Shown here: positions 17,137 through 24,841 of the stretch, one piece after another
Layout of the letters: each line of letters starts with the position of its first letter
Numbering within the stretch: the stretch's first letter is position 1
NCBI GenBank assembly: GCA_964236695.1
Contig: CAXSFU010000008.1
Location: 1 to 64,000, forward strand
DNA: 64,000 bases
From: CAXSEF01 sp964236695
Lineage (GTDB): Bacteria > Pseudomonadota > Alphaproteobacteria > Acetobacterales > Acetobacteraceae
Reading direction: 5' to 3'
Notes under the pieces: generated by a model
The model's database searches: none
Seen by the model: only the letters and a program-made list of their open reading frames with translations
What the model was told of the DNA's origin: nothing
Program-made: the position numbers and the translations under genes

Positions 17137-17351
17137 GCGAGCCACGGAGACACCTTCGTCCCGAGCCGGATAGGGCCTCGTCAGATGCCTGAAAAACAGG
17201 CATCTCGCCCACCCAGACCGTCGACCGCGTCCTGCCACGCAGGACCCCACCACAAAAAAGCCACCGAAAGTCCCGCGCGGCAGGACGCACCTGTCTTGCC
17301 CCGCATGACACCCCCAAATCCCCGCCACGGCATCGCCCGGCTGGGCAGAAA

Positions 17352-18602
17352 TCAGGCCGCGCGGTCCCGCCGGCTGTCCGTGCGCAGCTGGCCGCACGCC
17401 GCCAGGATGTCCTGCCCCCTCGGCGTGCGCACCGGGCTCGCGAACCCCGCGTCCATCACGATGCGCGAGAACCGGTCGAGCTGCGCCCGCGTGCTCGGCT
17501 CGTAGGCGCTGCCCGGCCACGGGTTGAACGGGATCAGGTTCACCTTCGCCGGGATCCCCGCGATCAACCGCACCAGCTCGCGCGCCTCCGCCTCGCTGTC
17601 GTTCACGCCCCGCAGCATTACGTACTCGAAGGTGATCCGCCGTGCGTTGGACGCCGCCGGATAGCGCCGGCACGCCGCGATCAGCTCGGAAATCGGGTAT
17701 TTCCGGTTCAGCGGCACGATCTCGTCGCGCAGTTCGTCGGTGACCGCATGCAGCGACACCGCCAGGTTCACCCCCAGCTCCTCGCCGCACCGGTCCATCA
17801 TCGGCACCACGCCCGAGGTCGACAGCGTGATGCGCCGGCGCGACAGCCCGATGCCTTCGCCGTCCATGACGATCCGCATCGCCGCCGCCACGTTCTCGTA
17901 GTTATACAGGGGCTCGCCCATGCCCATCAGCACAATCGTGGACAGCAGCCGCGGCGTGTCCCCCTTCGGGCTCGGCCATTCCGCGTAGCTGTCGCGCGCC
18001 GCCATGAACTGGCCCACGATCTCCGCCGGCCCCAGGTTACGCGTCAGCCGCTGCGTCCCGGTGTGGCAGAACCGGCACGACAGCGTGCACCCCACCTGCG
18101 AGGACAGGCACACGGCACCCCGGTCCTGCACCCGGTCCGGGATGTAGACGGTCTCCGCCTCCTGCCCGTCCCTGAACCGGAACAGCCACTTGCGGGTCTC
18201 GTCCTCCGAGGTCTGCACCACCGCCGCCTCCGGCCGCCCGATCACGAACCGCTCGGCGAGCCTCTCCTGCATCGGCCGCGCCACCGTGCTCATCCGCGCG
18301 AAATCCGTGACACCCTGGTGATAGATCCAGTGCCACACCTGCTTGGCCCGGAACGGCTTCTCGCCCACCTCCGCCAGCGCCGCCACCAGCGCCTCGCGCG
18401 ACAGCCCGACCAGCTCGCGCCGCCCGTCCGCCAGCACCCCGGTCGGCGGCGCGAACAGCGCCGCCTTGGCCAGGATGCGGTCCCGCTCCACACCGCTCAG
18501 CCCGCCGACCCCGGACTCCGCCCCTATCGGCCCCGCGACCTCCGGCAACCGGCCCGCGGCCCCGGCCGGCACGGCGCCGGGCGTCAGCTCCGCGCCGGGC
18601 AC
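17352..18602 (-). CDS. rlmN: 23S rRNA / tRNA adenine-C2 methyltransferase RlmN
   Basis: A 416-residue radical-SAM enzyme making m2A2503 in 23S rRNA and m2A37 in some tRNAs. The cluster motif CxxxCxxC is GCTLSCRFCHTGTQR; the GMGEPLYNYENV block binds SAM; the mechanistic C-terminal Cys lies in RGQDILAACGQL. The start is GTG at 18602, overlapping the stop of the upstream IalB-like gene by 19 nt. The first 40 residues form a longer than usual, poorly conserved N-terminus, so a later start (for example near residue 40) remains possible. Confidence 0.93.
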   Translation of the reverse strand: MPGAELTPGAVPAGAAGRLPEVAGPIGAESGVGGLSGVERDRILAKAALFAPPTGVLADGRRELVGLSREALVAALAEVGEKPFRAKQVWHWIYHQGVTDFARMSTVARPMQERLAERFVIGRPEAAVVQTSEDETRKWLFRFRDGQEAETVYIPDRVQDRGAVCLSSQVGCTLSCRFCHTGTQRLTRNLGPAEIVGQFMAARDSYAEWPSPKGDTPRLLSTIVLMGMGEPLYNYENVAAAMRIVMDGEGIGLSRRRITLSTSGVVPMMDRCGEELGVNLAVSLHAVTDELRDEIVPLNRKYPISELIAACRRYPAASNARRITFEYVMLRGVNDSEAEARELVRLIAGIPAKVNLIPFNPWPGSAYEPSTRAQLDRFSRIVMDAGFASPVRTPRGQDILAACGQLRTDSRRDRAA

Positions 18603-19183
18603 GACTTGGTCACCGCGGCATAGGCGGCGCCGAAGCCGCGCAGGCTGAAGCTGTCCGCGACCTCCGCGCCGTGCGGCCCCGGCGCACGCACCACCGCGCG
18701 CGCGCCATGTCCCATCGCCAGGATCGCCGCGTGCCCGTCGCGGGCAAAAGCGTTGCGCTTGCCGTCGGTGTAGAACGCGACCTTCGTCGCATCGACCTGC
18801 ATCGTCACCGTCGCCGCGGTCGAGAGCGCGTAGCCCATGCTGACCGCCACCGCGTCGCGCGCCGTGCCCGGCCGGTCGGTCACCGTCAGCACCACGTCGC
18901 CCCGCCCCGGCAGCCCCGCCCCGGCGCCAGTCCCTGGGCTCGCGCGCACGAACGCGTAGCAGGTGGTCTGCCCGCCCTCGTCATGGGTCGCAGCCTGCCA
19001 GTCCTCGAACTTGCCCATCGACTTCGGCCCGCCCGCCGCATGGCCGCGCCCGTGCTCGGCCGCGTGCTCGGTCGCACGGTGCTCCGCCCGCGCCGGGGCA
19101 CGGGCCTGCTGCGCCCGCAACGGCATCGCGATCGCCAGCAGGCACAGGACGGGCGGCAGAATGGTCAGGACACGAAGGCGCAT
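18584..19183 (-). CDS. IalB-like (invasion-associated locus B) periplasmic protein
   Basis: A 199-residue exported protein. MRLRVLTILPPVLCLLAIAMPLRAQQA is a Sec signal peptide. After an Ala/His-rich linker the IalB-type domain begins at GKFEDWQAATHDEGGQTTCYAF (cf. the family's F-x-D-W-x-x-x-C-Y pattern) and ends AAYAAVTKSCPARS, giving two Cys that may pair. IalB was named in Bartonella, but the fold is common in free-living Alphaproteobacteria and its biochemical role is unknown. The start at 19183 is chosen because it begins the signal peptide. It overlaps rlmN. Confidence 0.82.
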   Translation of the reverse strand: MRLRVLTILPPVLCLLAIAMPLRAQQARAPARAEHRATEHAAEHGRGHAAGGPKSMGKFEDWQAATHDEGGQTTCYAFVRASPGTGAGAGLPGRGDVVLTVTDRPGTARDAVAVSMGYALSTAATVTMQVDATKVAFYTDGKRNAFARDGHAAILAMGHGARAVVRAPGPHGAEVADSFSLRGFGAAYAAVTKSCPARS

Positions 19184-19256
19184 GGCCGCACAGATACGGT
19201 GCCGCCCTCCCGGCGGCAAGCATCGCCGCGGGCAGGCAGTGTCCCGGCCTGAAATC

Positions 19257-19432
19257 CGGAAAGAAAGGCCGATGTCCCCGCCAAAGCCCCGCCCTCGGAA
19301 CCCACTTCCTGAGTTGCGCCGGGTCCAGGGGCGGCTCCCTCCGGTGGCTTTTCCAACGATCCAGGCGGATCGTCGGAACCTTTGGCCACCTCCGCCTGGC
19401 GGGTCCAGGGCAGGGCCCTGGCCTTCCTGCCC
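19257..19432. repeat. Type-1 palindromic spacer element with C module
   Basis: Degenerate left end, then GGGGCGGCTCCCTCCGGTGGC, a C hairpin (TCCAACGATCC/GGATCGTCGGA), and a right A hairpin CCAGGGC-AGG-GCCCTGG, ending CCTTCCTGCC. It fills most of the 330-bp gap between the IalB-like and ATP-grasp genes. Confidence 0.83.
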
Positions 19433-19513
19433 GAGCCACCCCCTTACCGGCGTTCACCATCCCGCAACCCCAAGCGCCCAGGATCGCCCCGCATCACAGG
19501 GCCGACCCAGCGC

Positions 19514-20752
19514 ATGAACGTCCCGCTCCCAGTGCCGCCCGAGCCGCCCCGGCGTTTCTTCCCGCCGCCGCCCGCCCCGCTGCTGCGCGCCCTGGCCAGC
19601 GCCGACCAGCGGGACTGGCCGGCGGCACGCCTCTGGCTGGAGCAGGCGCTGCGCGAGCCCGCGACCCGCCACGACGCCCGCCTCCTGCTCTGGGAGGTGT
19701 GCCAGGCGCTCGGCGACCGCGACGCCGCCCTCGCCCACCTCGACGACGCGCTGCGGGTCGACCCGCTCACCACACGCCACGCCGCCGGCCGCCCGCTGCG
19801 CCGCGTGCTCGCCCTCGCAGCGCCCGGCGACTTCCAGGCCAACCTGCCCCTCGGCGCCCTGCTCGACGCCGAAACCGAGCTGCACACGCTGTGGCTGCGC
19901 GACGCCCACGCGATCCTCGCCGACCCGCACGGCGCCGCCGGCCACCTGCCCCCCTTCGACTGCGCCTTCCTCGCCATCGCCGAGGACGACCGCCACGCCC
20001 CCGCCCTTGCCGCCGCCGACGCCCTGGTCGCGGCCCTCGGCTGCCCGGCGATCAACACCGGCCGCGCGGTTGCCGCCGTGTCGCGCGCCGGGGCCGCGGC
20101 GCTGCTGTCCGGCCTGGAAGGCGCCGTGGTGCCGCAGCCCCGCGCCGCCACCGCCGCCGAGCTGCGCGACCCCGTCTGGCGCCAGGCGCACGGGCTCGCC
20201 CTGCCGCTGGTCGTGCGCCCGGCCCGCTCCCACGCCGGCCGCGGCCTGGAGCGCGTCGACGACGCCCGCGCGCTCGACCGCCTGCTCGCCCGCGCCGACG
20301 ACGCCCCGCTCCACGCCGCCCCGTTCCACGACTACCGCAGCCCCGACGGCCTGTACCGCAAGCTCCGCGTGGCCTTCGTCGACGGCACGCCGATGCCCGT
20401 CCACCTGGCGATCCACGACCATTGGGCGGTCTGGTATTACAACGCCGGGATGGACCGCCACGCCGCCCGCCGCGCCGAGGAGGCCGCCGTCCTCGCCGAC
20501 CTGCCGGGCCGGCTCCCCGCCCCGGCGTTCGCCGCCCTGCAGGCCATTCCCGCCCGCATCGGCCTGGACTACTTCGGCCTGGACTGCGCCGTGCTGCCCG
20601 ACGGCCGCCTGCTGGTGTTCGAGGTCGAGACCGGCATGCTGGTCCACGCCGACGACCCGCTGCCGATGTTCGCCTACAAGCGCGCCGCCACGGCCCGCAT
20701 CGCCCAGGCGGTCTCGGCGATGATCGACCGGCGGGTCGCGGCCGGAAGATAA
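19514..20752 (+). CDS. TPR plus ATP-grasp (RimK/glutathione-synthase-like) protein
   Basis: A 412-residue protein. Residues about 20-100 are TPR-like helices (ALASADQRDWPAARLWLEQALREP, DAALAHLDDALRVDPL). Residues about 170-405 form an ATP-grasp domain: GCPAINTGRAVAAVSR (pre-grasp), LPLVVRPARSHAGRGLERVDD (ATP-binding Lys/Arg loop), HDYRSPDGLYRKLRVAFVDG, and the metal-binding end GLDYFGLDCAVLPDGRLLVFEVETGM. The family ligates a carboxylate to an amine or thiol; the substrate is unknown. The gene lies directly before a YPYP methyltransferase and NadQ. Its last two codons fall in a CCGGAAG shared with the following repeat. It may modify a peptide or small molecule. Confidence 0.8.
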   Translation: MNVPLPVPPEPPRRFFPPPPAPLLRALASADQRDWPAARLWLEQALREPATRHDARLLLWEVCQALGDRDAALAHLDDALRVDPLTTRHAAGRPLRRVLALAAPGDFQANLPLGALLDAETELHTLWLRDAHAILADPHGAAGHLPPFDCAFLAIAEDDRHAPALAAADALVAALGCPAINTGRAVAAVSRAGAAALLSGLEGAVVPQPRAATAAELRDPVWRQAHGLALPLVVRPARSHAGRGLERVDDARALDRLLARADDAPLHAAPFHDYRSPDGLYRKLRVAFVDGTPMPVHLAIHDHWAVWYYNAGMDRHAARRAEEAAVLADLPGRLPAPAFAALQAIPARIGLDYFGLDCAVLPDGRLLVFEVETGMLVHADDPLPMFAYKRAATARIAQAVSAMIDRRVAAGR

Positions 20753-20932
20753 GGAAAGGCCAGGGCTCTGCCCTGGACCCGCCGGGGGCTGAGCCCCCGG
20801 ACCCACACAACGTCAGGCCTGCGGCACATGCCGTCGGCCTGTGTCCTCAACGAAACGGTTTCCAAAGGGCTCGCCCTTTGGCGGGTCCCCGCCTTCCAGC
20901 AATGGGGCAGAGCCCTGGCCTTACCTTGCTTC
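20753..20932. repeat. Type-1 palindromic spacer element with nested 16-nt insert
   Basis: Left A hairpin CCAGGGC-TCT-GCCCTGG, a B hairpin CCAAAGGGC-TC-GCCCTTTGG, and a right A module interrupted by CGCCTTCCAGCAATG, the same insert type as in the copies at 27421 and 63609. The outer CCGGAAG (20742) and CTTCCGG (20930) form a terminal inverted repeat reaching into the preceding gene. Confidence 0.87.
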
Positions 20933-20962
20933 CGGGACTGCCCAACCCCGCACCGCCGCGCT

Positions 20963-22276
20963 ATGGCCGTTACCATGACCGACCGCACCGACGCCGAGCT
21001 GGCCGCGCAGTATGAGGCGTACCCCTACCCCCGCCGCGACCCCCGCGACGAGGCCAGGCGTCTGATCGTCGGCTCCCCCGGCCACCTGCGCGAGATCGAC
21101 CACTGGGTGTTCGGCGCCGTCCGCCCTGCAGACCAGCCCCTGCGCGCCCTGTTCGCCGGCGGCGGCACCGGCGACGGCACGCTGATGCTGGCCGAGCAGA
21201 TGGCCCGCGCCGGCCGCCCCGGCCGCGTGACCTGGCTCGACCGCTCCTCTGCCGCCCTGCGCGTCGCCCGCGCCCGCGCCGCCGTGCGCGGCCTCGACGA
21301 CGCGATCGCCTGGGAACAGGGCTCCCTGCTCGACCTCGCGGACTCCGGCCTCGGCCCTTTCGACTACATCGACTGCTGCGGCGTCCTGCACCACCTGCCC
21401 GACCCGGCGGCCGGGCTGCGCGCCCTGCTGTCGGTGCTGGCACCGGGCGGCGGCATCGGCCTCATGGTCTACGCCCCGCACGGCCGCACCGGCGTCTACA
21501 TGGTGCAGGACGCGCTCCGCCTGCTCGCTCCCCCGGAACAGCCGCCGGCCGAGCGCCTCGACGTCGCCCGCCGGGTGATGCGCCACCTGCCGCCCACCGC
21601 CTGGCTGCACGCCAACACCCACTTCGGCGACCACCTCGATGGCGGCGACGCCGGCCTCTACGACCTGCTGCTCAACCCCCGCGACCGGGCCTACGACATC
21701 GCCTCCCTCGCCGCCCTGCTCGACGCGGCAGGGCTGGAGGCGGCCGCCCTGATGGAGCCGATGCGCTACGACCCCGACGTGCTGCTCCCCGACCCCCGCC
21801 TGCGCGCCCGCGCCGCCGGCCTCGGCCGCGTCGAGCGCTGGGCGCTGGCCGAGTCGCTCGCCGGCAACATGAGCACCCACATCGCCTACTGCCGCCGCCG
21901 CGGCGAGACCCCGGCCGCGCCCGACCCGATGCGCCCCGACGCCGTGCCGGTGGCCCGCGAGATGCCGGCGCCCGAGCTGGCCCGCGGCATCCGGCCCGAC
22001 GGCACCCTGCCGATGGTACTGGACGGCCTGCGCGTGCCGGTGCCCCTGCCCCCGCTCGCGGCCGCGATCCTCGCCCTGGTCGACGGCGAGCGCAGCGTGG
22101 CCGGCATCGCCGCCATCCTCGCCGACCGCGGCACCCCCGCCGCCGCCTTCGCCGCCGCCTGGCGCGACACCTTCGCGAAGCTGAACGCCCTGAACCGCGT
22201 GCTGCTCCGACCTCCCGCCTCGCCCGCTGCCGCGCCCGACGCGTCGCCCGGCCTGCGCGCCGATGCGCTCCCATGA
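20963..22276 (+). CDS. Class I SAM-dependent methyltransferase, YPYP family, with PqqD-like tail
   Basis: A 437-residue protein. It begins with AELAAQYEAYPYPRRDPRDEA, the YPYP signature of a methyltransferase subgroup. The Rossmann SAM site is ALFAGGGTGDGTLMLAEQ, followed by TWLDRSSAAL (acidic, ribose-binding) and DYIDCCGVLHHLPDPAAGL (motif IV region). The last 90 residues (VPVPLPPLAAAILALVDGERSVAGIAAIL...) resemble a PqqD-type peptide-binding winged helix; this is inference. Starts at 20963 or 20975 are equally likely; the upstream open frame is repeat DNA. Its TGA overlaps the nadQ ATG as ATGA, so the two are translationally coupled. The substrate is unknown. Confidence 0.82.
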   Translation: MAVTMTDRTDAELAAQYEAYPYPRRDPRDEARRLIVGSPGHLREIDHWVFGAVRPADQPLRALFAGGGTGDGTLMLAEQMARAGRPGRVTWLDRSSAALRVARARAAVRGLDDAIAWEQGSLLDLADSGLGPFDYIDCCGVLHHLPDPAAGLRALLSVLAPGGGIGLMVYAPHGRTGVYMVQDALRLLAPPEQPPAERLDVARRVMRHLPPTAWLHANTHFGDHLDGGDAGLYDLLLNPRDRAYDIASLAALLDAAGLEAAALMEPMRYDPDVLLPDPRLRARAAGLGRVERWALAESLAGNMSTHIAYCRRRGETPAAPDPMRPDAVPVAREMPAPELARGIRPDGTLPMVLDGLRVPVPLPPLAAAILALVDGERSVAGIAAILADRGTPAAAFAAAWRDTFAKLNALNRVLLRPPASPAAAPDASPGLRADALP

Positions 22277-23283
22277 CCCCGCGTCCCAGCGTGGCCCCCG
22301 GCATGGCGGTGGTCGCCGACCTGATCGCGGTGATCGTGGCCGTCACCGACGACCAGCCGCGCGTGCTGACCCTGGCCGGCGCGGCGCTGCCGGCGGGCCC
22401 GTTCGCCTCCGAGCACCGCTCCCTGCAGTCCGGCCTGCGCTCCTGGGTGGAGCGCCAGACCCATCACCCCCTCGGCTACGTCGAGCAGCTCTACACCTTC
22501 GCCGACCGCGACCGCGGCCCCTCGGAGCAGGAGCAGCGCGTGATCTCGGTGAGCTATCTCGGCCTGACCCGCGAGGCCGGCGCCGCGGCCCGCCCGCCCG
22601 CCCCGGACCCCGCGCCCGCCCCGGGCTCCATGCCCGCCGGCGAGCGCGGCGTCCCCGCCGGCGCGAGCTGGGGCCATTGGTACGATTACTTCCCCTGGGA
22701 GGACCGCCGCAACGGCGCCGGCGAGCGCGTCGCCGCCCTGGTCCTGCCCGCCCTCGCCACCTGGGCCGCGCAGGAGACCGGCGAGCGCCGTCGCGACCGC
22801 GAGCGCCGCGCCGCCATCAGCTTCGGCACCGCCGGCACGCGCGCCTGGAACGAGGAGCTGGTGCTGCAGCGCTACGAGCTGCTGCACGAGGCCGGCCTGG
22901 TCGAGGAGGCCGCCGACCGCACCCGCCTTGCCGCCACCCCGGAACTGCCGGGACGCCGCATGGTCCACGACCACCGACGCATCCTGGCCACCGGCATCGC
23001 CCGCCTGCGCGCCAAGATCAAGTACCGCCCCGTGGTCTTCGAGCTGATGCCGCCGGAGTTCACCCTGCTGCAGCTGCAGCGCGCGGTGGAGGCGCTGGCC
23101 GGCCGGCTGCTGCACAAACCGAACTTCCGCCGCCTGATCGCCCAGCAGGCCCTGGTGGAGGAGACCGGCGCCATGACCAGCGGCACCGGCGGCCGCCCGG
23201 CGCAACTGTTCCGCTTCCGCCGCGAGGTGCTGCTGGAACGCGCCGCCGCCGGCACCAAGCTGCCGCTCGCCCGGATGCTGTGA
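22273..23283 (+). CDS. nadQ: NAD biosynthesis repressor NadQ (Nudix-like plus winged helix)
   Basis: A 336-residue protein of the COG4111/NadQ type, a Nudix-derived sensor fused to a DNA-binding winged helix, known in Alphaproteobacteria as regulator of nadABC. The N-terminal Nudix-like part is DLIAVIVAVTDDQPRVLTLAG...LPAGPF...SLQSGLRSWVERQTHHPLGYVEQLYTFADRDRG; the Nudix box is degenerate, so it is a sensor rather than an enzyme. The C-terminal part is KYRPVVFELMPPEFTLLQLQRAVEALAGRLLHKPNFRRLI...ETGAMTSGTGGRPAQLFRF. It lies 390 bp upstream of nadA on the same strand and is coupled to the methyltransferase gene. Confidence 0.82.
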   Translation: MTPRPSVAPGMAVVADLIAVIVAVTDDQPRVLTLAGAALPAGPFASEHRSLQSGLRSWVERQTHHPLGYVEQLYTFADRDRGPSEQEQRVISVSYLGLTREAGAAARPPAPDPAPAPGSMPAGERGVPAGASWGHWYDYFPWEDRRNGAGERVAALVLPALATWAAQETGERRRDRERRAAISFGTAGTRAWNEELVLQRYELLHEAGLVEEAADRTRLAATPELPGRRMVHDHRRILATGIARLRAKIKYRPVVFELMPPEFTLLQLQRAVEALAGRLLHKPNFRRLIAQQALVEETGAMTSGTGGRPAQLFRFRREVLLERAAAGTKLPLARML

Positions 23284-23308
23284 GGTCCAGGGCGAACGGG
23301 GCCGGATA

Positions 23309-23490
23309 AGCAAGCAAGGTTGAGGCTCCGCCTCGAACTCCGCCAAAGGTGAGCCTTTGGAATCCTCTCCTCAAGGCAGGAGATCAAAGGGCCACACGGT
23401 TCTTTGCGGGTCGGGGCGCAGCCTGCCAAAGGCTCCAATGGCCCGCTTGGAGCCATTGGCAGGGCACGCGGACGAAGCTCAGCCTTGCCC
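23309..23490. repeat. Type-1 palindromic spacer element, diverged
   Basis: Left end AGCAAGCAAGGTTGAGG with an A hairpin (TTGAGGC-TCC-GCCTCGAA), a B hairpin, then an unusual GCCAAAGGCTCCAATGG / CCATTGGC-type stem, ending CCTTGCCC. It lies between nadQ and the nadA promoter. Confidence 0.78.
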
Positions 23491-23569
23491 ACTGGCCCTG
23501 CCAGATCCCGCCACTGGATACCGTCGCAGTCTTGTGTCCGACCCTGCGCTCCGCCGCCCGGCAGGAAGC

Positions 23570-23600
23570 TTGACTCCATAATACTCGTGCCCAGTATAAT
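23570..23600 (+). promoter_or_regulatory. nadABC promoter overlapped by a palindrome (probable NadQ site)
   Basis: A -35 TTGACT (23570-23575) and a consensus -10 TATAAT (23595-23600) are separated by 19 nt, in the only AT-rich patch of the region. The spacer and -10 hold an inverted repeat, ATAATACT (23578-23585) and AGTATAAT (23593-23600), matching 7 of 8 positions. Its location is ideal for repression by NadQ, encoded just upstream. Confidence 0.72.
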
Positions 23601-23644
23601 ACGGCAGGGCAGCGTCCCTGCCCTCGGCACCCCGTCGCCGAATT

Positions 23645-23665
23645 TATGCTCAAACTGAGTTCATA
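23645..23665 (+). promoter_or_regulatory. Second palindrome before nadA, candidate operator
   Basis: TATG-CTCA-AAC-TGAG-TTCATA, with perfect CTCA/TGAG arms around AAC, ends 9 nt before the nadA ATG. It shares the CTC..GAG and TAT..ATA character of the first site, about 60 bp downstream of it. It may be a second NadQ-binding site or a leader hairpin covering the weak GGTG ribosome site. Confidence 0.5.
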
Positions 23666-23673
23666 GGTGCCAG

Positions 23674-24654
23674 ATGTCCGACGCCGGTCTCCTCGAACGC
23701 ACCGCCCCGCTCTACGACCGCGTGCGCCGCGTGGTGCCGCCGATGGAGTGGCCGTTCTTCGCCGACGACGTCGACGCGATCCTGCGCCTCAAGCGCGAGC
23801 GCCGCGCCGTGATCCTGGCGCACAACTACCAGACCCCAGAGATCTTCCACTGCGTGTCCGACATCGTGGGCGACAGCCTGGCCCTCGCCCGCCGCGCCGT
23901 CGACGTCGACGCGGACGTGATCGTGCTGGCCGGCGTGCACTTCATGGCCGAAACCGCGAAGCTGCTGAACCCCGGCCGCACCGTGCTGATCCCCGACGCG
24001 AACGCCGGCTGCTCGCTGGCGGAGTCGATCACCGCGGCCGACGTGCGCGCGCTCCGTCTCGCCCACCCCGGCGTCCCCGTCGTGACCTACGTCAACACCT
24101 CGGCCGCGGTGAAGGCGGAGAGCGACATCTGCTGCACCTCCGGCAACGCCCGGCGCGTGGTGGAGTCGCTCGGCGCGCCCCGCGTCATCATGATCCCCGA
24201 CGAGTACCTCGCGCAGAACATCGCCCGCGAGACCGGCGTGGAGATCATCACCTGGGCCGGCCACTGCGAGGTGCACGAGCGCTTCACCCCCGCCCAGATC
24301 CGCGAGCTGCGCGCCGCCCACCCCGGCGTCACCGTGCTGGCCCACCCGGAATGCCCGCCCGCCGTGGTCGCGGAGGCCGATTTCTCCGGCTCCACCGCGA
24401 TGATGGAGGACTACCTGCAGAGCCACGCGCCCGGCCGCATCGCGCTGATCACCGAGTGCTCGATGAGCGACAACCTCGCCGTGCGCCACCCGGAGGTCGA
24501 CTTCATCCGGCCCTGCAACCTGTGCCCGCACATGAAGCGCATCACCCTGGCCGGCATCCGCCGCTCGCTGGAAACCATGACCACGGAGGTCGTGATCGAC
24601 CCGGGCCTGGCCGGCCGCGCCCGCCTCGCCGTCGAGCGCATGCTCGCGATCTGA
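23674..24654 (+). CDS. nadA: Quinolinate synthase A
   Basis: A 326-residue [4Fe-4S] enzyme condensing iminoaspartate with dihydroxyacetone phosphate to quinolinate. The three cluster Cys are in SDICCTSGNA, HPECPPAVV and PCNLCPHMKRI. Other blocks are LAHNYQTPEIFH, GVHFMAETAKLLNP and DEYLAQNIA. It is the first gene of nadABC, behind the TTGACT/TATAAT promoter. Its TGA is followed at once by TGACC, giving GATGACC, a sequence repeated exactly at the nadB start 188 bp on, with a repeat element between. Confidence 0.96.
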   Translation: MSDAGLLERTAPLYDRVRRVVPPMEWPFFADDVDAILRLKRERRAVILAHNYQTPEIFHCVSDIVGDSLALARRAVDVDADVIVLAGVHFMAETAKLLNPGRTVLIPDANAGCSLAESITAADVRALRLAHPGVPVVTYVNTSAAVKAESDICCTSGNARRVVESLGAPRVIMIPDEYLAQNIARETGVEIITWAGHCEVHERFTPAQIRELRAAHPGVTVLAHPECPPAVVAEADFSGSTAMMEDYLQSHAPGRIALITECSMSDNLAVRHPEVDFIRPCNLCPHMKRITLAGIRRSLETMTTEVVIDPGLAGRARLAVERMLAI

Positions 24655-24659
24655 TGACC

Positions 24660-24840
24660 GGCTCGAAGCAAGGCCAGGGGCTCTGCCCCTGGACCCCGCC
24701 AGGGGGAAGCCCCCCTGGACCGGCTTTTCTTAAGTCACGGGATCAAAGGGTCCTCGGACCCTTTGCGGGTCTGGGCAGAGCCCGGCCTTCCTTGCCGCCC
24801 TTCCTTTCGAACCAAGCCCTGCGGGCTTCTGGAGCTTCGA
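24660..24840. repeat. Type-1 element between nadA and nadB, flanked by GATGACC
   Basis: An A hairpin, a short GGGGG/CCCCC stem, and a B hairpin CAAAGGGTCC-TC-GGACCCTTTG, ending CCTTCCTTGCC, then 40 bp to the nadB start. The outermost CTCGAAGC (24662) and GCTTCGAG (24834) are inverted repeats. GATGACC occurs at 24653-24659 and 24841-24847, as a target-site duplication would. Confidence 0.82.
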
Positions 24841-24841
24841 G

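Noticed and set aside
17183..17258. Hairpin AGATGCCTG/CAGGCATCT and a nearby A6 run as an rlmN terminator
   Set aside because: The T-run on the minus strand is not placed directly after a stem, and the 9-bp hairpin has no T-run at all; it is kept only as a remark.
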